A DNA stretch of 64,000 nucleotides from an uncultured Bacilli bacterium (GCA_934168005.1 CAKPMN010000003.1:5070-69069); one strand, 5' to 3'. Counted from the first letter of the stretch, positions 1 through 11,083 are shown. The notes: generated by a model from the letters alone, not told the origin. Translations and numbers: made by a program.

Positions 1-1
1 A

Positions 2-922
2 GTTGTTGCAATAAATGATTTAACTGATGCAGAACAACTTGCATATTTGTTAAAATATGATACTTCACATAGAAATTATAGAGTTGATGAAATATCTAAT
101 ACTGATGATTCTATAATTGTTGGTGGTAGAAGTATTCGTGTTTATGCAGAAAAAGATCCTATTAATCTTCCATGGAAAGAACTTGGAATAGATGAAGTAT
201 TTGAATGTACTGGTTTATTTACTGATAAAGAAAAAGCTTATAGTCATATTAAAGCAGGTGCTAAGAAAGTTATTATTTCAGCTCCAGCAAAGGGTGATTT
301 AAAGACTGTTGTTTACAATGTTAATGAATCAATTTTAGATGGTACAGAAGAAGTTATAAGTGCTGCAAGTTGTACAACTAACTGTTTGGCTCCAGTTTTA
401 AATGTATTAGAGAAAACTTTTGGTGTTGAAAAAGGTTATATGACAACAGTACATGCTTATACCAATGATCAAGCTATATTAGATGTTGCTCATAAAAAAG
501 GTATAAAGGCTCGCCGTGGTAGAGCGGGAGCTGCTAATATTATTCCATCTTCAACAGGAGCTGCTAAAGCAATAGGTCTTGTTATTCCATCATTACAAGG
601 TAGATTGTCTGGTAGTGCTCTTAGGGTTCCAACTACTACTGGATCTGTTGTTGATTTAACAGTTGAGTTAAAGAAAAATGTAACAGTTGAAGAAGTTAAT
701 AATGCTATTAAAGCAAATGTTAATGAAACATTAGGATATACTGAGGATCCAATTGTTTCTAGTGATATTATTGGCTCACATTTAGGATCTTTAGTTGATG
801 GATTATTGACTGAAGTATTAGAAGTTGATGGAAAACAATTGGTTAAAGTTATTGCTTGGTATGATAATGAAATGGGATATAGTTCTCAAATGGTTCGTAC
901 AGCAGCATATTTAATGAAATAA
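2..922 (+). CDS. gap: glyceraldehyde-3-phosphate dehydrogenase, 5' end outside window
   Basis: NAD-dependent glycolytic enzyme that oxidises glyceraldehyde-3-phosphate to 1,3-bisphosphoglycerate in the cytoplasm. The reading frame is open from base 2, so the start codon and roughly the first 27 residues of the Rossmann fold (GxGRIG loop) lie upstream. The visible part begins VVAINDLTD; the Asp of this stretch is the usual NAD-preferring residue. The catalytic motif SCTTN falls near base 370, and the downstream HAYTNDQ and the C-terminal WYDNEMGYS motifs are intact, so the enzyme looks functional. About 306 residues are visible against roughly 335 in the family. A terminator hairpin follows directly, so this is probably the last gene of its transcript. 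Confidence 0.97.
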   Translation, partial: VVAINDLTDAEQLAYLLKYDTSHRNYRVDEISNTDDSIIVGGRSIRVYAEKDPINLPWKELGIDEVFECTGLFTDKEKAYSHIKAGAKKVIISAPAKGDLKTVVYNVNESILDGTEEVISAASCTTNCLAPVLNVLEKTFGVEKGYMTTVHAYTNDQAILDVAHKKGIKARRGRAGAANIIPSSTGAAKAIGLVIPSLQGRLSGSALRVPTTTGSVVDLTVELKKNVTVEEVNNAIKANVNETLGYTEDPIVSSDIIGSHLGSLVDGLLTEVLEVDGKQLVKVIAWYDNEMGYSSQMVRTAAYLMK

Positions 923-940
923 TTAAATTTAAAAAATGAA

Positions 941-971
941 AAATAATTTCTTAATAGAAATTATTTTTTTT
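941..971 (+). terminator. intrinsic terminator after gap
   Basis: A 10-bp stem (AAATAATTTC / GAAATTATTT) with a 6-base loop is followed by a run of T. Confidence 0.8.
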
Positions 972-1086
972 AATTGTATATAATATATTTTTCAAACTTA
1001 AAGATTCAAAAAATGTTAAATTGTTCATTTTTAAAATATTTAAGTGTATGTTAAAGTTTATTAGAAGATGTATAGAAAGGAGAGAT

Positions 1087-1269
1087 ATGGAACCGATAAA
1101 ACCTTCTAAAATATGGGAAAGAATACTTATGAGTGGTGATTTAGATGAAATAAATTTTTTACTTCATTTAGTGTTAACAGATGAAGAATCTATAAAAGTT
1201 ATTTTAGAAAGATTAAAACAATTTACAATAGATGATTTAGATGTTAAAGTTAATATTAATTGTTTTTAA
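1087..1269 (+). CDS. small hypothetical protein, 60 aa
   Basis: A 60-residue acidic-helical protein starting MEPIKPSKIW. The ATG at 1087 was chosen because AGGAGAG lies just upstream (around 1079-1084); a longer frame back to a TTG at 1021 has no ribosome binding site. No signal peptide, membrane segment or motif is recognised. It sits alone between the gap terminator and the glyS T-box leader. Function unknown; it is likely real because of the good ribosome binding site and continuous coding pattern. Confidence 0.55.
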   Translation: MEPIKPSKIWERILMSGDLDEINFLLHLVLTDEESIKVILERLKQFTIDDLDVKVNINCF

Positions 1270-1272
1270 CTA

Positions 1273-1300
1273 TTGATTATTTATTTTTAGATGCTATAAT
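1273..1300 (+). promoter_or_regulatory. sigma-A promoter of the glyS leader
   Basis: TTGATT (1273-1278), 16-bp spacer, TATAAT (1295-1300), just upstream of the T-box leader. Confidence 0.65.
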
Positions 1301-1304
1301 ATAT

Positions 1305-1436
1305 TTATATATTGAAATGCGATGACTGGCTTGGAAACCAAGAGCAATATACTATTGAGAGATTCTAGTAGAATAAATAGAGTGGAACCGCGCTTATGCG
1401 TCTCTATAAAATGCATGGATCTCTCTTTTTTTATGA
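1305..1436 (+). promoter_or_regulatory. T-box leader of glyS (glycine-type)
   Basis: The T-box signature AGTGGAACCGCG occurs at 1381-1392, preceded by a compact Stem I and followed by complementary GC-rich arms and a T-run (about 1426-1433) that can act as terminator. T-box RNAs sense uncharged tRNA and allow read-through when the amino acid is short. The GGC around 1328 is a plausible glycine specifier but I did not fold the RNA. The leader is short compared with the classical roughly 200-nt type, as is often seen for glycine T-boxes. Confidence 0.85.
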
Positions 1437-1448
1437 AAGGGTGATTAT

Positions 1449-2813
1449 ATGGCTTCAATGGAAGAATTAGTAAATTATTGCAAACAATATGGATATATAT
1501 TTCAAGGAAGTGAAATATATGGAGGACTTGCTAATACTTGGGATTATGGTCCACTAGGTTCTAGACTTAAAAATACAGTTAAAGATTGTTGGAGAAAACG
1601 TTTTATTCAACAAAGAAATAATGCTTATGAGGTAGATGCTGATATATTAATGCATCCTAGAGTTTGGGAAGCATCTGGACACGTTGGATCTTTCTCTGAC
1701 CCTCTAGCTGATTGTAAAGAATGCAAAACTCGTCATAGAGTTGATAATTTAATTAATGATTTTTCATCTTCATCAATAGGTGATGCTATGAGTAATGAAG
1801 AAAGAATGGAATATATTAGAACTAATCATGTTCCATGTCCAAAATGTGGTAAGTGTAATTTTACAGATGTTAGGGAATTTAATTTAATGTTTTCAACTCA
1901 AAGAGGTGTAACAACTGATTCTAAAAACACAATTTATTTAAGACCTGAAAATGCACAAGGAGAATATGTTAATTTTTTAAATGTTCAAAGAACTATGAGA
2001 GCTAAATTACCTTTTAGTATCGGTCAAATAGGTAAAGCTTTTAGAAATGAAATAACTCCAGGTAACTTTACTTTTAGAACAATTGAATTTGAACAAATGG
2101 AATATCAAACTTTTTGTAAAGAGGGTACTGATTTAGAAATATATGAATATTTTAAAGAGTATGGTAAAAAATTCTTTATGGATTTGGGATTACCTGAGGA
2201 AAAATTAAGATTTCATGATCATGAAAAACTTGCTCATTATGCTAAAGCTGCTTGCGATATAGAATACAAGTTTAATTTTGGTTGGGGAGAAATTAATGGT
2301 ACTCATAACCGTACAAATTTTGATTTAACTCGTCATCAAGATTATTCTGGAGTTGCTCAAACTTACTTAGATCCAGATACAAATGAAAAATATATACCAT
2401 ATATTATTGAGTCTACTTATGGACTTGATCGTACAATTTTAGCATTACTTGATGAGGCTTATACAGAAGAAACTTTAGAAAATGGTGATACAAGATTAGT
2501 ATTAAAATTAAACCCTGTTTTAGCTCCATATAAAGTGGCTGTATTACCTTTAATGAAGAAACTTCATAGTGATAAAGCTAAAGAAATATTAGAAGAGTTA
2601 CAAAAACATTTTATGACTACTTATGATGATGCTGGTAATATAGGAAAACGTTATCGTAGAAATGATGCGATAGGTACTCCTTATTGCATTACTGTAGATG
2701 ATGATACCATAAATAATGGAACTGTTACATTAAGAGATCGTGATACCATGGAACAAATTGTATTACCTTTGTCTGAAGTAGTATCTTATGTAGAAAAAAA
2801 TATTCAATTTTAA
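1449..2813 (+). CDS. glyS: glycyl-tRNA synthetase, single-chain dimeric type
   Basis: Charges tRNA-Gly with glycine in the cytoplasm. The 454-residue chain is the alpha2 (eukaryote/archaeal/Mycoplasma-like) class II form and not the alpha2beta2 glyQ/glyS form. It shows the N-terminal GSEIYGGLANTWDYGPLG motif, a cysteine pair CPKCGKC typical of the inserted domain, the class II motif 2 region with RNEITPGNFTFRTIEFEQ, motif 3 with GLDRT, and a C-terminal anticodon-binding domain starting around LAPYKVAVLPL. The start ATG at 1449 is preceded by AAAGGGTGAT. Expression is governed by the glycine T-box leader immediately upstream, and a terminator follows the stop codon. Confidence 0.97.
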   Translation: MASMEELVNYCKQYGYIFQGSEIYGGLANTWDYGPLGSRLKNTVKDCWRKRFIQQRNNAYEVDADILMHPRVWEASGHVGSFSDPLADCKECKTRHRVDNLINDFSSSSIGDAMSNEERMEYIRTNHVPCPKCGKCNFTDVREFNLMFSTQRGVTTDSKNTIYLRPENAQGEYVNFLNVQRTMRAKLPFSIGQIGKAFRNEITPGNFTFRTIEFEQMEYQTFCKEGTDLEIYEYFKEYGKKFFMDLGLPEEKLRFHDHEKLAHYAKAACDIEYKFNFGWGEINGTHNRTNFDLTRHQDYSGVAQTYLDPDTNEKYIPYIIESTYGLDRTILALLDEAYTEETLENGDTRLVLKLNPVLAPYKVAVLPLMKKLHSDKAKEILEELQKHFMTTYDDAGNIGKRYRRNDAIGTPYCITVDDDTINNGTVTLRDRDTMEQIVLPLSEVVSYVEKNIQF

Positions 2814-2816
2814 AAT

Positions 2817-2845
2817 GAAAAAGAAATTTTATATTTCTTTTTTTA
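2817..2845 (+). terminator. intrinsic terminator after glyS
   Basis: Short AT-rich stem (AAAAGAAAT / ATTTCTTTT) followed by T-rich sequence. Confidence 0.65.
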
Positions 2846-2896
2846 TTATTATGTGTTAAAATGGTTTTATAGTGAAGGAATATAAGGAGGAATAAA

Positions 2897-3310
2897 ATGG
2901 GAATTTTAAAAAAATGGATGAATGGTGATGATCCAGATGTTTTTTCTACTAATACAGCTGTAGATGAATATTACGAATTAACTCCTGAAGACGCATTACA
3001 AGAAAATGATGGAAGAAGCAAAATGATTCTTTTAGAACCAAGAGCTTATTCTGAATCTCAACAAATAGCTGATCATTTAAAGATGAGAAATACTGTTGTT
3101 GTTAACTTAAAAAGAGTTACTTCAGATCAAGCTAAGAGAATAGTTGATTTTTTAGCGGGAACTATTTATGCAATTGGAGGAGATTTACAAAAAATTGGTA
3201 GTGGAATATTTTTATGTACTCCTAACAATATAAATATTCAAGGAAAAATTACTGATGAAACTCAAGGAAAAGATATTCATGATAATAGTGATATAAATAT
3301 TGAGTGGTAG
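2897..3310 (+). CDS. sepF: cell division protein SepF
   Basis: SepF polymerises and ties FtsZ filaments to the membrane during septum formation. This 137-residue protein has the expected layout: an N-terminal amphipathic membrane-binding helix ([10 protein letters not shown]), a variable acidic linker, then the conserved core from about residue 42 ([19 protein letters not shown], then [22 protein letters not shown]) ending in [20 protein letters not shown] precedes the start. The next gene encodes DivIVA, the same order as in the division cluster of other Firmicutes, but the ylmD/E/G neighbours normally found there are absent from this window. Confidence 0.95.
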   Translation: MGILKKWMNGDDPDVFSTNTAVDEYYELTPEDALQENDGRSKMILLEPRAYSESQQIADHLKMRNTVVVNLKRVTSDQAKRIVDFLAGTIYAIGGDLQKIGSGIFLCTPNNINIQGKITDETQGKDIHDNSDINIEW

Positions 3311-3321
3311 AAAGGGTAAGT

Positions 3322-3338
3322 GTGCTACTAAGTAGCAC
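3322..3338 (+). promoter_or_regulatory. small hairpin in the sepF-divIVA gap
   Basis: A perfect 7-bp stem GTGCTAC / GTAGCAC with a 3-base loop lies in the 40-base gap, 12 bases before the divIVA ATG. It has no T-run. The ribosome binding site of divIVA is weak (AGGG just after the stem), so the hairpin may affect translation or mRNA processing. Inference only. Confidence 0.4.
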
Positions 3339-3350
3339 TAGGGTTATAAT

Positions 3351-3809
3351 ATGGAAAAATTTAGTAGAACACTTCGTGGTTATAATCCAGATGAGGTTAA
3401 TCGCTATTTAGATAAAGTTATTAATCAGGTAGAAGCTATTATTTCTGAAAACAAGAAAAAAGATGCTAAATTAAATGAACTTTCTAAATTAGAACAAGAA
3501 AACGAAAAATTAAAATCTAGATTAGAACAATATGAAAAACTAGAAGAAACTATGAATAAAGCTATATTAATGGCTCAAAAAACTTCTGAACAGATTAAGT
3601 TAGCTGCTCATGATGAATCTGAAATTTTGTTAGAAGAAGCAAAAAAGAATGCTAATCGTATAGTTAATGAAGCATTACTTAGAGCTGAAAAAACAGAACA
3701 TGAAGCAAATCTACTTAGAAGAAATATTAATATCTTCAAAAAACGTGTTCGCGATATAGTAGAAGCACAATTAGAAGTAGTAGATGAGTTTGATAAGATA
3801 GATTTATAA
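3351..3809 (+). CDS. divIVA: cell division/polarity protein DivIVA
   Basis: DivIVA binds curved membrane at septa and poles and recruits division and chromosome-segregation proteins. The 152-residue protein starts with the conserved lipid-binding domain (FSRTLRGYNPDEVNRYLDKV) followed by a long coiled coil from about residue 25 to 135 rich in Glu, Lys and Leu. It lies 40 bases after sepF and is probably cotranscribed; no strong ribosome binding site is visible, only AGGG near 3340. In a spore former this protein would also be expected to anchor the chromosome at the pole, but that is family knowledge and not visible here. A second DivIVA-family protein, GpsB, is encoded at 17081. Confidence 0.93.
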   Translation: MEKFSRTLRGYNPDEVNRYLDKVINQVEAIISENKKKDAKLNELSKLEQENEKLKSRLEQYEKLEETMNKAILMAQKTSEQIKLAAHDESEILLEEAKKNANRIVNEALLRAEKTEHEANLLRRNINIFKKRVRDIVEAQLEVVDEFDKIDL

Positions 3810-3819
3810 AACAAATGAA

Positions 3820-4014
3820 AAAGACGGTACTATGATAAATTTTTAGAGAGTATGTGGTTGGTGCAAACATATAATGAATTATAGTATAGATCACTTTGGA
3901 TGTGTTTTTGTTAAAAGCAATTACCGGTAACGCGTTATAGTTTTGAGATATCTTTTGATATAAAATAAGGTGGTACCACGTAATCACGTCCTTATATAGG
4001 ATGTGATTTTTTTT
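3820..4014 (+). promoter_or_regulatory. T-box leader (isoleucine-type) of the exchanger-ileS operon
   Basis: The T-box sequence AAGGTGGTACCACG lies at 3967-3980 and is followed by a terminator hairpin (AATCACGTCCT / AGGATGTGATT, T-run to 4014). The distal Stem I motif GGTTGGTGCAAAC is visible near 3857-3869. ATC just before ACTTTGGATGTG (about 3890) is the likely isoleucine specifier. The downstream ileS supports isoleucine specificity. Alternative antiterminator folding was not computed. Confidence 0.9.
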
Positions 4015-4024
4015 GGAGGAAAAT

Positions 4025-4966
4025 ATGAATATAATTTTATTGATAATAGGTTTTATAATTTTAATTAAGGGTGCGGATATATTTGTAGATGGCGCATCAA
4101 GTTTAGCTAGCAACTTTAAAGTTCCAAAAATATTGATAGGTCTTACAATTGTAGCATTTGGAACTAGTGCACCAGAGTTTGCTGTATCAATTAAATCTAT
4201 GCTCTCAAATAATGGAGACATAGTTCTTGGAAATGTAATAGGAAGTAACATTTTTAATATTTTATTAATACTAGGTGTAGCAGGAATGATTTATCCTCTT
4301 ACTGTAAAAAAGGATACTGTAAAAAAAGAGTTACCTATGGTCTTACTTATAACATTAGCTTTCTCTGTTTTACTATCTGATAATTTATTTGAAAATACTA
4401 AAAATATTTTTACAAGATCTGATGGTATAATAATTTTACTTTTTTTCTCAATATTTTTATATTATTTAATTTCAATAGCTCTTAAAGATAGAGGAGTAAA
4501 AAAGGTAGAAGAGCCCAAATATAATTTATTAAAATCTATTATATTTACAAGTCTAGGAATAGGTGCTATTATACTTGGAAGTAATATGGTTGTGGAAGAA
4601 GCTGTTGTTTTAGCTAATAAAGTTGGTATATCTGAAAAGATTATAGCTCTTACGATTATAGCTTTTGGTACATCCTTACCAGAGTTAGTTACTTCGGTAG
4701 TTGCTTCTATAAAAAAAGAAACAGATTTAGCTATTGGAAATGTAATAGGAAGTAATATCTTTAATATTTGTGTTGTTATAGGAATTCCTGCATTACTATT
4801 TGGAGATATAGAGGCTATTTCATTTACTTATATAGATTTAGGAGTATTATTGCTTTCAAGTTTGATACTTTGGTTATTTACTTTTAGAGATTATAGAATA
4901 TCTAAACGTGAAAGTTTAATATTATTAGTTATATTTATAACTTATTATACTTATGTATTGATATAG
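4025..4966 (+). CDS. calcium/sodium antiporter, CaCA family (YrbG-like)
   Basis: Membrane exchanger of the Ca2+:cation antiporter superfamily, 313 residues with about ten hydrophobic segments. Two inverted alpha-repeats are obvious: TIVAFGTSAPEFAVS near residue 40 and TIIAFGTSLPELVTS near residue 210, each followed by GNVIGSNIFNI. These carry the acidic ion-binding residues. The ATG at 4025 follows GGAGGA with proper spacing; an upstream TTG at 4013 is not needed. It stands between the isoleucine T-box and ileS, 8 bases from the latter, so it is probably expressed under T-box control together with ileS, which is an unexpected pairing. The ion specificity cannot be read from sequence. Confidence 0.88.
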   Translation: MNIILLIIGFIILIKGADIFVDGASSLASNFKVPKILIGLTIVAFGTSAPEFAVSIKSMLSNNGDIVLGNVIGSNIFNILLILGVAGMIYPLTVKKDTVKKELPMVLLITLAFSVLLSDNLFENTKNIFTRSDGIIILLFFSIFLYYLISIALKDRGVKKVEEPKYNLLKSIIFTSLGIGAIILGSNMVVEEAVVLANKVGISEKIIALTIIAFGTSLPELVTSVVASIKKETDLAIGNVIGSNIFNICVVIGIPALLFGDIEAISFTYIDLGVLLLSSLILWLFTFRDYRISKRESLILLVIFITYYTYVLI

Positions 4967-4974
4967 GAGGATTT

Positions 4975-7900
4975 ATGAAGAATTTTAAAGAATTGGACAA
5001 AAGAGATGCATTTAAAGTTGAAACTGATATTTTAAATGATTGGAAGAAAAGAAATATTTTAAATGAAACTATTGAAAATAGAAAAGATGCGAAAAATTGG
5101 GTTTTTTATGATGGACCTGCTACTGCTAATGGAATGCCAGGATTACATCATATGGTTGCCAAATTTTTAAAGGATAGTTTTTGTAAATATCAAACAATGA
5201 AAGGTAATAGAGTTCTAAGAAAAGTTGGATGGGATACTCATGGCTTACCTGTTGAAGTAAATGTTGAAAAAAAACTAGGATTTACTGGTAAGAGTGATAT
5301 TGAAAAGTATGGAATTGAAAAGTTTAACAAATTATGTAAAGAGACAGTATGGGACAATGAGGCAGCATTCAGAAGATTAACTGAAGAAATGGGTCAATTT
5401 ATTGATTTGGATAACAGATATATTACATATGATAATAATTATATTGAAACTGAATGGTGGATATTAAAAAAGTTTTTTGATGAAGGATTATTTTATGAGG
5501 GTGTTAAGATTATGCCTTGGTGTCCAAGATGTGGAACAGGTCTTGCTTCACATGAAGTTGCTCAAGGGTATAAAGAAGTAGACGCTAATACAGTTATAGT
5601 TCCTTTTAAAATGGTAGATGAGGATACTTACTTTTTAGTTTGGACAACAACTCCTTGGACTTTAATTTCTAACGTTGCTTTGTGTGTTAATCCTGATGAA
5701 GATTATGTCAAGGTAGAATCAAAAGGATATAAATTTATATTAGCTAAAGCTTTAGTAAACAGTGTTTTAGGTGATGAGTATCAAATACTTGATACATTTA
5801 AAGGTTCAAGCTTAGAATATGTTAAATATGAACAATTAATACCTTCATTAGAAGTTAATGGAAATGCTTTCTTTGTAACATGTGATAGTTATGTCACTAT
5901 GTCTGATGGAACTGGTGTAGTTCATATTGCCCCAGCATTTGGAGAAGATGATGCTAAGGTTGGAAAGAAATATAAATTAGCTTATGTTAATCCGGTTGGA
6001 GAAGATGCTCGTTATACTGAAGGTTTATGGAAAGGTATGAATATCTTTGAAGCTGATTTGGAAGTTATTAAATATTTAAAAGAAAATGATAAATTATTTA
6101 AAAAACAAAAAATTAAACATGATTATCCACATTGTTGGAGATGCGATTCACCTTTAGTTTATTATTCTAGACCTTCTTATTATTTAGAGGTTACTAAATT
6201 AAAAGATAAAATTATAGAAGAAAATAATAAAGTTAATTGGTTCCCATCTTTTGTTGGTGAAAAACGTTTTGGAAATTGGCTTGAAAATATGAATGATTGG
6301 GCAATTTCTAGAAATAGATATTGGGGGACTCCTCTTCCTTTATGGAGATGTACTTGTGGACATATGGAAATGATTGGCTCAAGAGATGAATTAGCTGATA
6401 AAGCAATTGAAAAGGTAGATTCAAAAACTATAGATTTACATAGACCTTTTGTTGATGATATTCATCTAACATGTCCAAAGTGTGGAAATAAAATGACTAG
6501 GGCAACTGAGGTTATTGATTGTTGGTTTGATTCTGGTGCAATGCCATTTGCTCAATATCATTATCCTTTTGAAAATAAAGAACTATGGGAAAGTCAATAT
6601 CCTGCAGATTTTATAGCTGAAGGTATTGATCAAACAAGAGGATGGTTTTATTCATTATTAGTGTTGGGTGTTTTTGTAACAGGTAAAAGTCCTTATAAAA
6701 ATGTTTTAGTAAATGAGTTATTACTTGATAAACATGGTCAAAAGATGCATAAGAGTAAAGGAAATGCTGTTGAACCATTTTCTATTATTGAAAAATATGG
6801 TGCTGATACTGTAAGATTTTATTTAGCTTATGTATCACCAACTTGGACTCCTTTAAAATTTGATGAGGATGGTTTAAAAGAAGTATATTCTAAATTCTTT
6901 AACCCTTTAAAGAACACTTATTCATTCTTCCAAACTTATGCAAATATTGATGGTATTGATATTAATGAATGTAATGTTAATTACGAAGATAGAGAAGAAA
7001 TTGATAAGTGGTTACTTTCTAAATATAATAAATTAGTACGTGATTGTACTAAAGCATATGATGAATATGATTTAAATCAAGTAGTAAGAGCTATTACAAA
7101 TTTTGTATCAGAAGATTTATCTAATTGGTATATTAGAAGAAATAGAAATCGTTTTTGGGCATCAGAACTTGATATTTCTAAAAAATCTGTTTATATAACT
7201 ACTTATGAAGTACTAAATGGTATTTGCCGTTTAATAGCTCCTGTTGTACCTTATACTACTGAGGAAATATATAAAGATTTAACTGGGGAAGAATCTGTTC
7301 ATTTAGCTGATTTTCCTAAATATAATGAAGCTTATATCAATGGAACTATTGAAGAAAAAATGGATTTGGTTCGTAGTTTGATTAGTATTGGAAGATTTGT
7401 TCGTGAAGAGACTAAAATAAAAGTTAGACAACCTTTAAGTGAGGCTTTAATTGATGGTAAGTCAAAAAATATAATTGGTGATTTAGTAGATTTAATTAAA
7501 GAAGAATTAAATGTTAAGAAAATAGTATTTGTTTCTGATTTAGGTGAATATATGAATTTTTCTATTAAACCTAATTTTAAAGTTGTTGGAAAAGTTTTAG
7601 GTTCAAAAATGAAAGAATTCCAAGAAAAGCTAGAAAAATTAAATGAAGAAGAAATTAATAAATTAAATTCTGATCAAACTATAATGTTAACATTAGCTGG
7701 TGAAGAAATAGAAGTAACAAAAGAAATGATTGAAATTAGAATAACAGCTAAGGAAGGCTTTGATGTTGCATCATTAAATAATAATTTCATTATTTTAAAT
7801 ACTACTTTAACAGATGATTTGATATTAGAAGGAATTGCTCGTGAGTTTATTTCAAAAATCCAAAATATGAGAAAAAATAATGATTATAATATTATGGATC

Positions 7901-8067
7901 GTATTAATGTTTTATATAGTGGCGATGATTTAGTGTTAGAAGCTATTTCTAAATATAGTAATGAAATAAAAAAAGAGATTTTAGCTGATAATATAACTAT
8001 AAAAGAACAGCAAGAAAAAGTTGATTTAAATGGTCATGATGCTACTATTAAAGTCGATAAAATATAA
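4975..8067 (+). CDS. ileS: isoleucyl-tRNA synthetase
   Basis: Charges tRNA-Ile; cytoplasmic class I synthetase of 1030 residues. The HIGH region reads PGLHHM (about residue 57) and the KMSKS loop reads KMHKS (about residue 590), both variants known in the longer, eukaryote-like type 2 IleS. The CP1 editing domain (FLVWTTTPWTLISNVA) and a C-terminal anticodon-binding region are present, as are cysteine pairs such as WCPRCG and CPKCG. The type 2 form is the one often linked to mupirocin tolerance; this is family knowledge and no phenotype is claimed. It is downstream of the isoleucine T-box and the CaCA exchanger, with AGGAGG before its ATG, and ends at a strong terminator. Confidence 0.97.
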   Translation: MKNFKELDKRDAFKVETDILNDWKKRNILNETIENRKDAKNWVFYDGPATANGMPGLHHMVAKFLKDSFCKYQTMKGNRVLRKVGWDTHGLPVEVNVEKKLGFTGKSDIEKYGIEKFNKLCKETVWDNEAAFRRLTEEMGQFIDLDNRYITYDNNYIETEWWILKKFFDEGLFYEGVKIMPWCPRCGTGLASHEVAQGYKEVDANTVIVPFKMVDEDTYFLVWTTTPWTLISNVALCVNPDEDYVKVESKGYKFILAKALVNSVLGDEYQILDTFKGSSLEYVKYEQLIPSLEVNGNAFFVTCDSYVTMSDGTGVVHIAPAFGEDDAKVGKKYKLAYVNPVGEDARYTEGLWKGMNIFEADLEVIKYLKENDKLFKKQKIKHDYPHCWRCDSPLVYYSRPSYYLEVTKLKDKIIEENNKVNWFPSFVGEKRFGNWLENMNDWAISRNRYWGTPLPLWRCTCGHMEMIGSRDELADKAIEKVDSKTIDLHRPFVDDIHLTCPKCGNKMTRATEVIDCWFDSGAMPFAQYHYPFENKELWESQYPADFIAEGIDQTRGWFYSLLVLGVFVTGKSPYKNVLVNELLLDKHGQKMHKSKGNAVEPFSIIEKYGADTVRFYLAYVSPTWTPLKFDEDGLKEVYSKFFNPLKNTYSFFQTYANIDGIDINECNVNYEDREEIDKWLLSKYNKLVRDCTKAYDEYDLNQVVRAITNFVSEDLSNWYIRRNRNRFWASELDISKKSVYITTYEVLNGICRLIAPVVPYTTEEIYKDLTGEESVHLADFPKYNEAYINGTIEEKMDLVRSLISIGRFVREETKIKVRQPLSEALIDGKSKNIIGDLVDLIKEELNVKKIVFVSDLGEYMNFSIKPNFKVVGKVLGSKMKEFQEKLEKLNEEEINKLNSDQTIMLTLAGEEIEVTKEMIEIRITAKEGFDVASLNNNFIILNTTLTDDLILEGIAREFISKIQNMRKNNDYNIMDRINVLYSGDDLVLEAISKYSNEIKKEILADNITIKEQQEKVDLNGHDATIKVDKI

Positions 8068-8100
8068 AAAGAATTGGTTATTTTTGACCAATTCTTTTTT
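8067..8100. terminator. bidirectional terminator between ileS and a convergent gene
   Basis: Stem AAGAATTGGT / ACCAATTCTT with A- and T-runs on both sides; the stop codon of the convergent minus-strand gene lies inside it. Confidence 0.85.
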
Positions 8101-8614
8101 CATCTAATAAGTTTTTATTTAAATATGTTATTTCCATTAGTTTCCAAATTAAGAATTCATTGTAATTTCCTAGTTCTATATCATCTGCCATTAAATCGAA
8201 TTGTGGAATATGGTATCTTACTAATCCTTCTAATGTTCCATTTAAGAAATCTCCATCTTTTCTATTTAAACTATCAATTACTTCTTTTAAATCTAGTATT
8301 TTCTTTTTATCAACTTTATAATCTTCTAAAACTCTTTCTATAAAGTATTCATCATCTGGGAATATTATATTGTTTATGACTAATATTCTTTCAACTTTGC
8401 TTAAAGAAATTTTAGTGTTTATATCAATTCTTATCTCTTTGCCTGAATTTATTTTAGCTACTTCTAAAATATCTCTCATTTTAATATTTTTTTTATTTCT
8501 TCTCATATTGATTAGTTTTGCATTAGCAAAACCTTTTATTAATTTATATCTTTCTTCTATTCCTGCATACTGGAAATCTTTTTCTTTTATTATATTTTGA
8601 TAATGAAATGCCAT
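8078..8614 (-). CDS. hypothetical protein, 178 aa
   Basis: A soluble, Lys/Glu/Ile-rich protein starting MAFHYQNIIKEKDF, with no signal peptide or clear membrane segment. A very good ribosome binding site (AAAGGAGGA) precedes the ATG at 8614. I recognise no family. It is the only minus-strand gene between ileS and tgt and runs convergent to ileS. The coding pattern and ribosome site support a real gene; function unknown. Confidence 0.75.
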   Translation of the reverse strand: MAFHYQNIIKEKDFQYAGIEERYKLIKGFANAKLINMRRNKKNIKMRDILEVAKINSGKEIRIDINTKISLSKVERILVINNIIFPDDEYFIERVLEDYKVDKKKILDLKEVIDSLNRKDGDFLNGTLEGLVRYHIPQFDLMADDIELGNYNEFLIWKLMEITYLNKNLLDEKRIGQK

Positions 8615-8665
8615 AAATCCTCCTTTGTATTAAATATTATACATTAAAGTTTTTATATTTCAAGA

Positions 8666-10632
<1,967 letters not shown>

Positions 10633-10633
10633 A

Positions 10634-10660
10634 AGAGCAGACTATTTGTCTGCTTTTGCT
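10634..10660. terminator. bidirectional terminator
   Basis: Stem AGCAGAC / GTCTGCT (10636-10642, 10648-10654) with flanking A and T tracts, shared by two convergent genes. Confidence 0.8.
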
Positions 10661-11013
10661 TTAAAATTAATTCCAATCATACTTCCTAGAGTTGTTGATA
10701 TAATAAGTATTATGTAATAAATAGTGTTTTTAAATTCGAATTTATTTTTTAGAATAAGAGATATTATAAACATTAATAATATTATTATAAGTCCCTGTTT
10801 AATTCCTTCTAGCCATCCTTTTTGTGTAGATTTTTTTCCAGTTATTATTCCACCAATAAAAATAGATATTATAGGTATAAGTATTTTAAACAAAGCAGTT
10901 GTATTTCCTTTTATTATTTCAAAATAACTTAAAGTAGTTGTCATAAGAGTTAAAAGTAATATTAATAAAAATATTATACCAATACTAATACCTATTTTTT
11001 TTAAATAATTCAT
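10642..11013 (-). CDS. small membrane protein, TIGR04086/YrzE-like
   Basis: A 123-residue protein with four hydrophobic segments (about residues 8-28, 42-60, 72-90, 98-115) and a loop GGIITGKKSTQKGWLEGIKQG that resembles the TIGR04086 family of Firmicutes membrane proteins. AGGTGATT precedes the ATG. In other Firmicutes this family often lies near tgt and secDF/yajC; here tgt is indeed close, but on the other strand. Function is unknown for the family. Confidence 0.7.
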   Translation of the reverse strand: MNYLKKIGISIGIIFLLILLLTLMTTTLSYFEIIKGNTTALFKILIPIISIFIGGIITGKKSTQKGWLEGIKQGLIIILLMFIISLILKNKFEFKNTIYYIILIISTTLGSMIGINFKAKADK

Positions 11014-11083
11014 ATAATCACCTAATTTACTTTATTCTTTGAATAAAAAAATATAACTGTTTCATAATTAAATAGGTGATAAT

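Noticed and set aside
3736..4251. Minus-strand frame of 171 codons
   Set aside because: Lies across the T-box leader and the start of the exchanger gene; no family features.
8074..8600. Plus-strand frames of 76-89 codons opposite the minus-strand hypothetical gene
   Set aside because: Leu/Phe-rich antisense translations without ribosome binding sites; the minus-strand frame has a strong one.
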